Shown here: one piece after another, positions 6,874 through 13,394 of the stretch
Position numbering within the stretch: position 1 is the first letter of the stretch
Layout of the letters: every line of letters starts with the position of its first letter
Made by a program: the position numbers and the translations under genes
Notes under the pieces: generated by a model
What the model was told of the DNA's origin: nothing
Seen by the model: only the letters and a program-made list of their open reading frames with translations
Database searches by the model: none
Assembly: GCA_023488925.1 (NCBI GenBank)
Contig: JAMDDA010000153.1
Span: 1-13,394, forward strand
Length of the DNA: 13,394 bases
Origin: Actinomycetota bacterium
GTDB taxonomy: Bacteria > Actinomycetota > Thermoleophilia > RBG-16-64-13
Direction: 5' to 3'

Positions 6874-9006
6874 ATGTCGTACCTGTACGGTGGCAAGATC
6901 CTTCGGGTCGATCTTACCCACGGTGACATCAAGATCGTCCCGACGGAGCGCTACGCATCCAAATACGTCGGTGGTCGAGGCACCAACGCCCGGATGCTGT
7001 ACGAGACCATTGATGGCAAGACCGACCCGCTCGGTCCCGACAACATCGTGGCGTTCGGCAGCGGCCCGCTCACCGGTACCACATTCCCGGGCTGCAGCCG
7101 GACCGATGTCATGTGCAAGTCACCCGTCACGAATCTCATCGGCAACTGCAGTTTCGGGGGCGACTGGTCGGCGGAACTCAAGAACGCCGGCTGGGACCAC
7201 GTGGTTCTGGAGGGCAGGTCCCCTCATCCGGTGTACGTGTACATCCGGAACGACAAAGTCGAGATCCGTGATGCGCGTCCCTACTGGGGTCTTCCCAATT
7301 ACGAGGCCCAGGCTGCTATCCGCGAAGACCTGGGCAACCCCAACTACAAGATCGTCTCCATCGGTCCCGGCGGCGAAAACCAGGTTACCTTCGCATCGGT
7401 TCATTCGAACATCGGCAACTCCGGTTCGCGTACGGGAAACGGCGCGGTGATGGGCTCCAAGAACTGTAAAGCGATTGTGGTCCGCGGCACGCAGGGCATC
7501 GCCGTCGCCGACCCGGACGCCTTCCTGGAGGCATGCGCCGAAGCCCACATGCACATCCGCGGGACCGATGCGTACGCCGAGTACCACGAGATCGGGCTGC
7601 TCGCCGACGAGCTGGCCTACGTGCGCTGCGGCATTGAATGCGGCGGAGACGCCCACGAGACCGCGCCCTCATTCGACGACAAGTTCAACTACAGCGATTT
7701 CTGGAAGCGGTACGGCTACAAGCGCACGGGCTGCACCGGCTGCCCGGTTCACTGCATGGAAGCCTACAACGTGCCGGGCATCGGGGCGACCATCATCTCC
7801 TGCGAGCTCTACCCCCAGCTGGGTGCAGAGCTACGCAACTACGACGAGCGGTTCTGGTACTACGTGGTCATGCAGTGCCACAAGCAGGGCCTCGACAACA
7901 CCTCGGTTGCGACAATCCTCCAGTGGCTCATGACGCTCTGGGAACTCGGCATCATCGATGAGTCGATCACTGATGGCTACCGGATGGAGTGGGGCAACCG
8001 CGAGGCTATCGAGGGCACCTTCTGGAACATCGTCAATCGCAAGGGCTTCGGGAATGTGCTCGCCAAGGGCATGAAGGCGGCCGCCGACTACATGGATGCC
8101 AAGATCCCGCTCGAGAAGCGGGGCGGGAAAAGCACCTACTACCACGCCATGCAGGTCAACAACAACCCCATGTACGGCATCGTGGGGAGGTTTCATGGCC
8201 AGGCGCTGGCCTACTCGGTCGGTCGCCGCTCCGACCTCATCTCCGACCTCGACATGAGCGAATTCCTCATCGTCTCGGCGCCTGTGTACCCCATCTGGGA
8301 TGACGCCACCAAGAAGGCGTACACCGAAGCCGAGCAGGCCGAGGCCTTGAGACTGGGGGGCACCCCCGAGGCGGCTGATCCTGACGGCTACAAGGGCAAG
8401 GCCGCCCTGGTGCACGACATGGGTATGACCATCGGGCTGCCCGACACCGTCGGCACCTGCAAATGGCACACCAAGTTCCTCTACATGTATATCGACGCGC
8501 CGCACTATGCCAAGGCCCTCACGGCCGGGCTGGGGCGCACGGTGGAACCGGAAGAGCTGGTCAACGCATCGCTGCGCATGCGCAACCTGGAACGTGCGCT
8601 GGAGTGCAAGATGGGCCGGCGCCGGGATAACGACACCATCCCCGAGAAGGAGTTCGACAAGAAGGTCTCCCACGGCTACTGGAAGGGCAAGCTCGGCACG
8701 AGCCGGGAAGGCCTCGAGCGCATGAAGAGCGAGTACTACCTCATCCGGGGCTGGGACCTGGCTACCGGCATCCCTTACAGGGAGACGCTGCTTGAGTACG
8801 GTCTTGATGACGTGGCAGCAGACCTTGCCTCGCTGGGCATCCTCCCCGAGCGCCCGGAGTGGCTGAGCACTCAGGCCATGAAGGAGCCCTCTCTGGCCCA
8901 CATCCTCATGGACGAGGAGGAGAAACGCCAGCGCGAAGCGGCCAAGGCGCCGGTCGAGAAGGAAGAGAAGCACACTTCGGAGGCGGACAAGGCGACCACC
9001 GCCTGA
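6874..9006 (+). CDS. AOR-family tungsten/molybdenum oxidoreductase, long divergent form
   Basis: A 710-aa member of the aldehyde:ferredoxin oxidoreductase family, longer than classical AOR (about 605-620 aa) and nearer E. coli YdhV (about 700 aa). It has the N-terminal pterin-binding signature YVGGRGTN (GGRG 33-36), GPLTGTTFPG and GAVMGSKNCKAI. The [4Fe-4S] ligands are C287, C290 and C294 (CTGCPVHC), plus D524-x2-G-x-C529 (DTVGTC). The classical GxRGACHxRG stretch is not recognisable; that zone reads NNNPMYGIVGRFHGQALAY. The end RETLLEYGLDDVAADLASLGILP resembles the YdhV C-terminus, followed by a Lys/Glu/Ala-rich tail of about 35 residues. A strong AGGAGG (6859-6864) lies 9 bases before ATG 6874. 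The substrate is unknown: a YdhV-like molybdoenzyme, a BamB-like reductase or an aldehyde oxidoreductase are possible. It has no export signal. Confidence 0.93.
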   Translation: MSYLYGGKILRVDLTHGDIKIVPTERYASKYVGGRGTNARMLYETIDGKTDPLGPDNIVAFGSGPLTGTTFPGCSRTDVMCKSPVTNLIGNCSFGGDWSAELKNAGWDHVVLEGRSPHPVYVYIRNDKVEIRDARPYWGLPNYEAQAAIREDLGNPNYKIVSIGPGGENQVTFASVHSNIGNSGSRTGNGAVMGSKNCKAIVVRGTQGIAVADPDAFLEACAEAHMHIRGTDAYAEYHEIGLLADELAYVRCGIECGGDAHETAPSFDDKFNYSDFWKRYGYKRTGCTGCPVHCMEAYNVPGIGATIISCELYPQLGAELRNYDERFWYYVVMQCHKQGLDNTSVATILQWLMTLWELGIIDESITDGYRMEWGNREAIEGTFWNIVNRKGFGNVLAKGMKAAADYMDAKIPLEKRGGKSTYYHAMQVNNNPMYGIVGRFHGQALAYSVGRRSDLISDLDMSEFLIVSAPVYPIWDDATKKAYTEAEQAEALRLGGTPEAADPDGYKGKAALVHDMGMTIGLPDTVGTCKWHTKFLYMYIDAPHYAKALTAGLGRTVEPEELVNASLRMRNLERALECKMGRRRDNDTIPEKEFDKKVSHGYWKGKLGTSREGLERMKSEYYLIRGWDLATGIPYRETLLEYGLDDVAADLASLGILPERPEWLSTQAMKEPSLAHILMDEEEKRQREAAKAPVEKEEKHTSEADKATTA

Positions 9007-9008
9007 CC

Positions 9009-10172
9009 GTGGGTGACGTGGCGATTCCCGGTCGAAAGATCGATCCCAAGAGGGCGGGGGCTCCCGTCCAGCACGTCCAGGGCCGGGCGGCGGTCGGCGA
9101 GGTCGAGGAGGTATCGGCCCGCTACCGCCGGCTCTTGGCCGGCGCCCGGGCCGGGGAGTATTCGCCCAGGCCGCAGGAAACCTGGGGCTTGGAGATTGCG
9201 GGCTACCTCTACTTGGGGGGGTTGGGGGCGGGTGCCTTTGCCGTCGCGGTCATCCTCGAGTGGCTGGGGTTCGGCCTGTCCACCACCTACGCGGGGCTCG
9301 GAGGAGGCCGGGTCTGGGATTGGTCCAAGGCTCTCCTCTTCTGGGGGCCGTTGGCGGCGGCGGCCGGCGCGCTGCTGCTCGTCCTCGACCTCGGCCGCAA
9401 CTGGTTCCTGTTCTTCACGGCGGGCAGGAACCCAAGGACGTCCTGGATGGCCCGAGGATTCAGCATCCTCCTCTCCTTCATCCTCACAGGCTGTGCCGTC
9501 ACGGCCGTGTCGGTGTTGGCCCCGCAGTCAAAAGCATCGAGCTTGGTCCTTTGGCGTGGGGTAGAAGCCATAGCCGTTGCTTCTGCCGTCGGTACCGCCT
9601 TCTACACCGGCATGTTGCTGAGGTCGATGAGTCTTATCCCGGCGTGGAACACGCTTTGGCTGCCGTTGCTCTTTCTGGCTTCGGCCCTCTCGACCGGCTC
9701 CATGGGAGTCTTGATCGGGTCGTTAGCCTCTCCTGCTCTGGGCGTTGACCCGGCCTCGTCGGAAAGGCTCGCCCAGGCGATCGAGGTTCTCGAACCGGCT
9801 CTCATCGTCGCCGAGGCCGTGCTGCTTGCGCTGTATGTCCGCCACCTCGTTGCGGCAGCGCCGGAAGCCCGGATGTCGGCCACCATGCTGCTCCGGGGGT
9901 CGTGGCGATATCCGTTCTGGATGGGCGTGGTGGGCTGTAGCCTGGCGCTCCCCTTGCTGCTCGACGTTGTCGGCATCTTTGCCCGCTCGCTCACCCTTGG
10001 GGCTCTCACGGCTGTCAGTGTGCTTGTCGGTGGTTTTGTCCTCAGGCTGGCGGTGCTCGGGGTCGGAGTCAAGGAACGCCCTCCCCTGTATAGGTTCGGT
10101 GAATGGCGAGGGCGACATATGCTCGACCTTCGCTCGCGCACAGAAGCCGAATTTATGACCAGGCGGTGCTGA
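9009..10172 (+). CDS. NrfD/PsrC-like integral membrane subunit
   Basis: A 387-aa membrane protein of the NrfD/polysulfide reductase C type, which in the family exchanges electrons between an iron-sulfur partner and the quinone pool. A soluble N-terminus of about 60 residues precedes eight predicted membrane helices, at about 63-86, 108-127, 151-171, 185-205, 216-238, 262-281, 301-324 and 329-350. It ends in a basic tail. The GLGAGAFA in helix 1 and WSKALLFWGP before helix 2 fit the family. The GTG at 9009, two bases after the AOR stop, is chosen by context; it lacks a good Shine-Dalgarno sequence, so translation is probably coupled. The polyferredoxin gene follows after one base. The NrfC-NrfD-type pairing suggests a membrane module that connects the AOR enzymes to quinone. 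Confidence 0.85.
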   Translation: MGDVAIPGRKIDPKRAGAPVQHVQGRAAVGEVEEVSARYRRLLAGARAGEYSPRPQETWGLEIAGYLYLGGLGAGAFAVAVILEWLGFGLSTTYAGLGGGRVWDWSKALLFWGPLAAAAGALLLVLDLGRNWFLFFTAGRNPRTSWMARGFSILLSFILTGCAVTAVSVLAPQSKASSLVLWRGVEAIAVASAVGTAFYTGMLLRSMSLIPAWNTLWLPLLFLASALSTGSMGVLIGSLASPALGVDPASSERLAQAIEVLEPALIVAEAVLLALYVRHLVAAAPEARMSATMLLRGSWRYPFWMGVVGCSLALPLLLDVVGIFARSLTLGALTAVSVLVGGFVLRLAVLGVGVKERPPLYRFGEWRGRHMLDLRSRTEAEFMTRRC

Positions 10173-10173
10173 G

Positions 10174-10650
10174 GTGGTGCACGGACGCGTGTTGATGGTG
10201 GACCAAGAGAAGTGCGATGGGTGCCTCCTGTGCGTGGCCGCCTGTTCCGTCGCCCATACAGGCGTCGTCGACCTCGAGCGGGCTTACATCACGGTCTACC
10301 GGGCGCATGAGGATGTATTTGTCCCGCTCCCCTGCCATCAGTGCGAAACGCCCTCCTGCGTCCAGGCCTGCCCGACCAAAGCCTGCCATCGGGATGCGGA
10401 GACCCGGCGAGTGGTCATAGACGATTCCCGGTGCATCGGCTGCAAGGCCTGTGTGGTCGCCTGCCCGTTCGGCCGCGCCCACTACGATCTTGTCAGCGGA
10501 GTCAGCACGAAGTGCGACTACTGCGGTGGAGAGCCCGAGTGCGTAAAGCTCTGCGAGCCGCGGGCGCTCACCTATGTCTACTCCGACGAAAGCTCGCAGG
10601 GCAAGAAGCGCGCGTCTCCGCTGGTGCGCGCCTCCATGAGGCGGAGATAG
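10174..10650 (+). CDS. 4x[4Fe-4S] polyferredoxin, NrfC-like partner of the membrane subunit
   Basis: A 158-aa electron-transfer subunit with four clusters: C14-C17-C20-C24, C54-C57-C62-C66, C87-C90-C93-C97 and C114-C117-C123-C127. An extra Cys71 follows the second cluster. It lacks the Tat signal that NrfC and PsrB-type relatives often carry, so it should dock on the cytoplasmic face of the membrane protein encoded one base upstream. The GTG at 10174 is preceded by AGGCGG (10161-10166) at 7 bases; the adjacent GTG 10177 is an alternative. The C-terminus is short and basic (KKRASPLVRASMRRR). It is followed after two bases by the MoaD-like gene. Confidence 0.9.
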   Translation: MVHGRVLMVDQEKCDGCLLCVAACSVAHTGVVDLERAYITVYRAHEDVFVPLPCHQCETPSCVQACPTKACHRDAETRRVVIDDSRCIGCKACVVACPFGRAHYDLVSGVSTKCDYCGGEPECVKLCEPRALTYVYSDESSQGKKRASPLVRASMRRR

Positions 10651-10652
10651 GA

Positions 10653-10946
10653 ATGGAGCTACCCGGTCGACCAGTCACCGTGCGCTTCTTCAGCACCACC
10701 AAGAGGCTCTTCGGGGCGGGCGAGGTCGAGGTAGACGCCGACAGGGTGGCCGACGTGGGGGAGCTCCTTGACCTGGTGTGCGACACCCCCGAGAAGGTCC
10801 GGGGCGTCTTCTCGGCCCCGGGGACCTTGCGCAGCGACATCACCGTGCTCGTCAACGGACGCAACATCAGCTTCCTGGATGGACTCAGAACCCCCGTCAC
10901 GGCGGGGGATGTGGTGGCGGTTGTCCCGCCGATGGCGGGGGGTTGA
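10653..10946 (+). CDS. MoaD/ThiS-like sulfur-carrier protein
   Basis: A 97-aa ubiquitin-fold protein ending in PPMAGG; the C-terminal Gly-Gly is the site that is adenylated and thiocarboxylated in MoaD and ThiS. The N-terminal strand VTVRFFSTTKRLFG, the middle DITVLVNGRNI and the final TAGDVVAVVPPMAGG match the MoaD pattern. MoaD gives sulfur to the dithiolene of molybdopterin, the cofactor that carries Mo or W in AOR-family enzymes. Its position between two AOR genes therefore suggests a cofactor role dedicated to them. The ATG at 10653 has GGAG (10643-10646) 6 bases upstream and starts 2 bases after the preceding stop. No MoaE, MoeB or MoaA partner is in the window. A ThiS role is less likely in this context. 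Confidence 0.85.
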   Translation: MELPGRPVTVRFFSTTKRLFGAGEVEVDADRVADVGELLDLVCDTPEKVRGVFSAPGTLRSDITVLVNGRNISFLDGLRTPVTAGDVVAVVPPMAGG

Positions 10947-11011
10947 CAAGAAAGGGGGCGCCGTGCAGATCGAACCAGAGCGGCCAGGGTGGCAGTACGC
11001 AAGTCCGAAGC

Positions 11012-11017
11012 AGGAGG
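11012..11017 (+). promoter_or_regulatory. Ribosome binding site of the third polyferredoxin
   Basis: AGGAGG lies 7 bases before the GTG at 11025 and sets that start over the in-frame GTG 10989. The 78-bp gap after the MoaD-like gene is the largest inside the operon; I see no terminator or convincing promoter in it. Confidence 0.65.
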
Positions 11018-11024
11018 ATGGCAA

Positions 11025-11513
11025 GTGACCAAGATGATCAACGTCGACATCGAGAAGTGCACCGGGTGCGGTGCCTGCGAGCTCGTGTGCTCCTTCAAGC
11101 ACCACGGGGAGTTCAACCCCTTGAGGGCCCGCATCCACAAGACCGTCTATCCCGAGGAGGCGATCGCCATCCCGGTGCTCTGCCGCCAGTGCGAGGACCC
11201 TTGGTGTGCCCGCATCTGCCCGGCAGGTGCGATTACCAAGGGCAAAGATGCTCTCTCCGGAGCGACCGTGGTCACCGTGTCAGAAGAGAAGTGCGTGGGC
11301 TGCAAGATGTGCATGCTCGCCTGCCCCTACGGTGCGATCGCTGTCGGCGAGTCGGGTGTCGCCGAGAAGTGCGACCTCTGTAACGGAGTGCCCCAGTGCG
11401 TGAAGTTCTGCGCCCGGGGGGCCCTCTCCTTCGACGACATGGAGCAGGGCATCCTCGACCGCCAGCAGAAGGTGGCTGCCACCCTTCGTACCGCTTATCT
11501 CCAGGAGGCATGA
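11025..11513 (+). CDS. 4x[4Fe-4S] polyferredoxin, AorA-like partner of the classical AOR
   Basis: A 162-aa four-cluster ferredoxin with C12-C15-C18-C22, C53-C56-C61-C65, C90-C93-C96-C100 and C116-C119-C125-C129. It begins almost directly with the first cluster and has no signal peptide. The gene is fused tightly to the following AOR gene: its TGA (11511-11513) is directly followed by the AOR GTG, and AGGAGG (11503-11508) for the AOR lies in its last codons. A ferredoxin-like gene just upstream of an AOR catalytic gene is also the AorA-AorB order known for Aromatoleum AOR. No FAD/NADH subunit like AorC is seen. It resembles the first polyferredoxin of the operon closely (ARARIH, CRQCEDPWC, EKCDLCNG, CVKFC). 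Confidence 0.92.
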   Translation: MTKMINVDIEKCTGCGACELVCSFKHHGEFNPLRARIHKTVYPEEAIAIPVLCRQCEDPWCARICPAGAITKGKDALSGATVVTVSEEKCVGCKMCMLACPYGAIAVGESGVAEKCDLCNGVPQCVKFCARGALSFDDMEQGILDRQQKVAATLRTAYLQEA

Positions 11514-13361
11514 GTGACCATGTACGGCTGGATGGGGAAAGTCCTGCGCATCGATCTTTCGAAGGGCAAAGTCTCAGTCGAGGACCTCGACTCGGGCAAG
11601 GCCAAGAACTACGTCGGGGGCCGCGGCCTCGGGGTGAAGTACCTCTACGACGAGATCGACCCGGCCATCGACGCCTATGACCCCGGGAACAAGCTCCTTT
11701 TCGTGACAGGGCCTCTGACCGGCACGGGCGCGCCGGCCGCGAACCGCTACGTGGTGGTGACCAAGTCGCCTCTGACCGGTGCCATCGCCAACTCGACGGC
11801 CGCCGGAGACTTTGCCTGCTCGCTCAAGTACGCGGGCTACGACCTCGTCATCGTTGAGGGGAAGGCCAAGAAGCCCGTCTACCTCTGGATCGACGACGAC
11901 AAGGTGGAGCTCCGCGAGGCCAACGCCCTGTGGGGTCTTGACACCGAGGAGACCATCAAGGCCGTTATTGCCGCGACCTCGCCCAGAGCCAAGGTGGCCT
12001 GCATCGGTCCCGCCGGGGAGAAGCTCGTACGCTACGCTTGCGTCATGAACGACGCCGGCCGGGCGGCGGGCCGCTCCGGGGTGGGGGCCGTCATGGGCTC
12101 CAAGAACCTAAAAGCCGTGGCCGTCCGGGGCAGCAAAGGCGTCAAGGTGGCCGACCGCCAGGCCTTCTACCGGGCCATGGAGAGCGCCTACAAGACGCTC
12201 GACTATGACTACGTGGAGGAATTTCACCAGACGGGCACCCCCGGGGTCCTCACCCTGGTGCACGAGTTCGGCGTCTTGCCCACCCGCAACTTCCAGACGG
12301 GCGTGAACGATTACGCCGAGAAGATAAGCGGCGAGACGCTGGCCGACACCCTCTTGGTACGCAGGCGCATGGGCATGGGCTGCCCGGGCTGCCCGGTGGC
12401 CTGCGGTCGGGTTACCAAGGTGACCGATTCCGACTTTGCCGGCCGGGGGTTCGGCCCCGAGTACGAAACCATCGGGATGTTCGGCTCGAACTGCGGGGTC
12501 GACAACCTCTCCGCCATCGCCAAGGCCAACTTCATCTGCAACCAGGTGGGCATGGACACCATCTCCGCCGGCAACTCCATCGCCTCGGCCATGGAGATGT
12601 ACGAGCGGGGTCTTATCCCCGAGAAAGATATCGGTTTCCCCCTGGAGTTCGGGGATGCCCAGGCCATGGTCAGGTTGACCGAGATGATTGGCAGGCGTGA
12701 GGGCTTCGGAGACGTGCTCGCCGAAGGCTCCTACCGGATGGGCGAGAAGTACGGCACCACCGAGTGTTTCATGGGGGTGAAGAAGCAAGAGTTCCCAAGC
12801 TACGACGGCCGGGGCCTGCAGGGTATGGGCCTGGGCTTTGCCACCGGCCCCCGGGGGGCTTGTCACATCCGGGGAGAGGCTCAGGACCTGGACCTCTACG
12901 GGGTCATGGGCTGGAGGATCACCAGGGACCGCGGTCTCGAAGTCATCGACCCTCTGCGCTATGACGACAAGCCCCCGCTGGTCAAAGACGTGCAGGATTG
13001 GTTCTGCATGATCGACTCCTGCGGCATGTGCAACTTCATGTTCTTCCTCCTGGTAGACGAGGACCAGATGCGCGACCTCATCGAGGCGGCCACCGGCATC
13101 GACATGGGGGGGTACCCGGGCTTCATGAAGACCGGGGAGCGCATCTTCAATCTCGAGACCCTCTTCAACCGCCGGGCGGGCATCACCAGCAAGGACGACA
13201 CCCTGCCCAAGCGCATGCTGGAGGAGCCCATGCCCGACGGCCCGGCCAAGGGCATGGTGGTCCACCTTGCCGAGATGCTCCCCGAGTATTACGAGCTTCG
13301 GGGCTGGGACAAAGAGGGCAACATCACCCCGGAGAAGCGGGCGGAGCTCGGCCTTGACTAG
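11514..13361 (+). CDS. Aldehyde:ferredoxin oxidoreductase, classical AOR type
   Basis: A 615-aa catalytic subunit (613 from ATG 11520) expected to interconvert aldehydes and carboxylic acids with ferredoxin, using a bis-pterin tungsten (or molybdenum) centre and one [4Fe-4S]. The N-terminal GWMGKVLRIDL, GGRG (35-38), GPLTGTGAPAANRY and GAVMGSKNLKAVAV are family signatures. Cluster ligands are C290, C293 and C297 (CPGCPVAC), plus D501-x2-G-x-C506 (DSCGMC). Active-site candidates are the glutamates in GPEYET and H451 in GPRGACHIRGEA; QEFPSYDGRGLQGMGL is also typical. Counted from ATG 11520 the first three Cys are 288, 291 and 295, as in Pyrococcus AOR. The GTG has AGGAGG at 5 bases and the ATG at 11, so either may be used. 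It is the last gene before the contig end and has no signal peptide. The aldehyde range cannot be read from the sequence. Confidence 0.95.
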   Translation: MTMYGWMGKVLRIDLSKGKVSVEDLDSGKAKNYVGGRGLGVKYLYDEIDPAIDAYDPGNKLLFVTGPLTGTGAPAANRYVVVTKSPLTGAIANSTAAGDFACSLKYAGYDLVIVEGKAKKPVYLWIDDDKVELREANALWGLDTEETIKAVIAATSPRAKVACIGPAGEKLVRYACVMNDAGRAAGRSGVGAVMGSKNLKAVAVRGSKGVKVADRQAFYRAMESAYKTLDYDYVEEFHQTGTPGVLTLVHEFGVLPTRNFQTGVNDYAEKISGETLADTLLVRRRMGMGCPGCPVACGRVTKVTDSDFAGRGFGPEYETIGMFGSNCGVDNLSAIAKANFICNQVGMDTISAGNSIASAMEMYERGLIPEKDIGFPLEFGDAQAMVRLTEMIGRREGFGDVLAEGSYRMGEKYGTTECFMGVKKQEFPSYDGRGLQGMGLGFATGPRGACHIRGEAQDLDLYGVMGWRITRDRGLEVIDPLRYDDKPPLVKDVQDWFCMIDSCGMCNFMFFLLVDEDQMRDLIEAATGIDMGGYPGFMKTGERIFNLETLFNRRAGITSKDDTLPKRMLEEPMPDGPAKGMVVHLAEMLPEYYELRGWDKEGNITPEKRAELGLD

Positions 13362-13382
13362 GCCGGCGCCCGCACAGGCCAC

Positions 13383-13394
13383 AGATCGGAAGAG
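13383..13394 (+). other. Probable Illumina adapter remnant
   Basis: The window ends with AGATCGGAAGAG, identical to the first 12 bases of the common Illumina TruSeq adapter (AGATCGGAAGAGC). At a sequence end this is best explained by untrimmed adapter read-through and not by genome sequence. Confidence 0.85.

Noticed and set aside
8859..9008. Extension of the NrfD-like protein upstream to ATG 8859
   Set aside because: The extra 50 residues overlap the conserved end of the AOR gene and are not membrane-like. The GTG just after the AOR stop fits the operon spacing.

Overview
The window is high-GC DNA with many GTG/TTG starts and strong purine-rich ribosome binding sites. It looks like one end of a metagenomic or draft-genome contig from an anaerobic bacterium. 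The era-recO neighbourhood and high GC would fit an anaerobic actinobacterial-type lineage, but that is an inference with low certainty. The last 12 bases match the start of the Illumina adapter, so the right edge is probably a sequencing/assembly end and not genome sequence.

Left part (1-4428), housekeeping. The + strand carries the 3' part of a GNAT acetyltransferase overlapping era (ribosome-assembly GTPase), then deoC (deoxyribose-phosphate aldolase) and recO (recombination mediator), probably co-transcribed. Convergent to them on the - strand is guaB (IMP dehydrogenase). Its real start is a GTG at 4428 with a good ribosome binding site.

Middle (4429-6277), regulation. A - strand gene encodes a PAS-PAS-LuxR type transcription regulator. 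It is divergent from the right-hand operon across a regulatory region of about 260 bp. That region holds a dyad whose inner arm covers the regulator's Shine-Dalgarno sequence, and a plausible promoter for the regulator.

Right part (6278-13361), a tight + strand redox operon of seven genes: polyferredoxin, long AOR-family oxidoreductase (710 aa), NrfD-like membrane protein, polyferredoxin, MoaD/ThiS-like protein, polyferredoxin, classical AOR (615 aa). Each polyferredoxin has 16 Cys in four clusters, enough for four [4Fe-4S] centres. Both AOR proteins keep the CxxCxxxC plus DxxGxC cluster ligands and the GGRG signature. Only the second keeps the classical active-site His segment. The likely picture is two tungsten- or molybdenum-pterin oxidoreductases acting on different substrates in the cytoplasm, passing electrons through dedicated polyferredoxins to an eight-helix quinone-reactive membrane subunit. 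The MoaD-like protein would help supply the pterin cofactor, and the divergent PAS-LuxR protein would control the operon. This combination is the most interesting content of the window. The operon may continue beyond the right edge.
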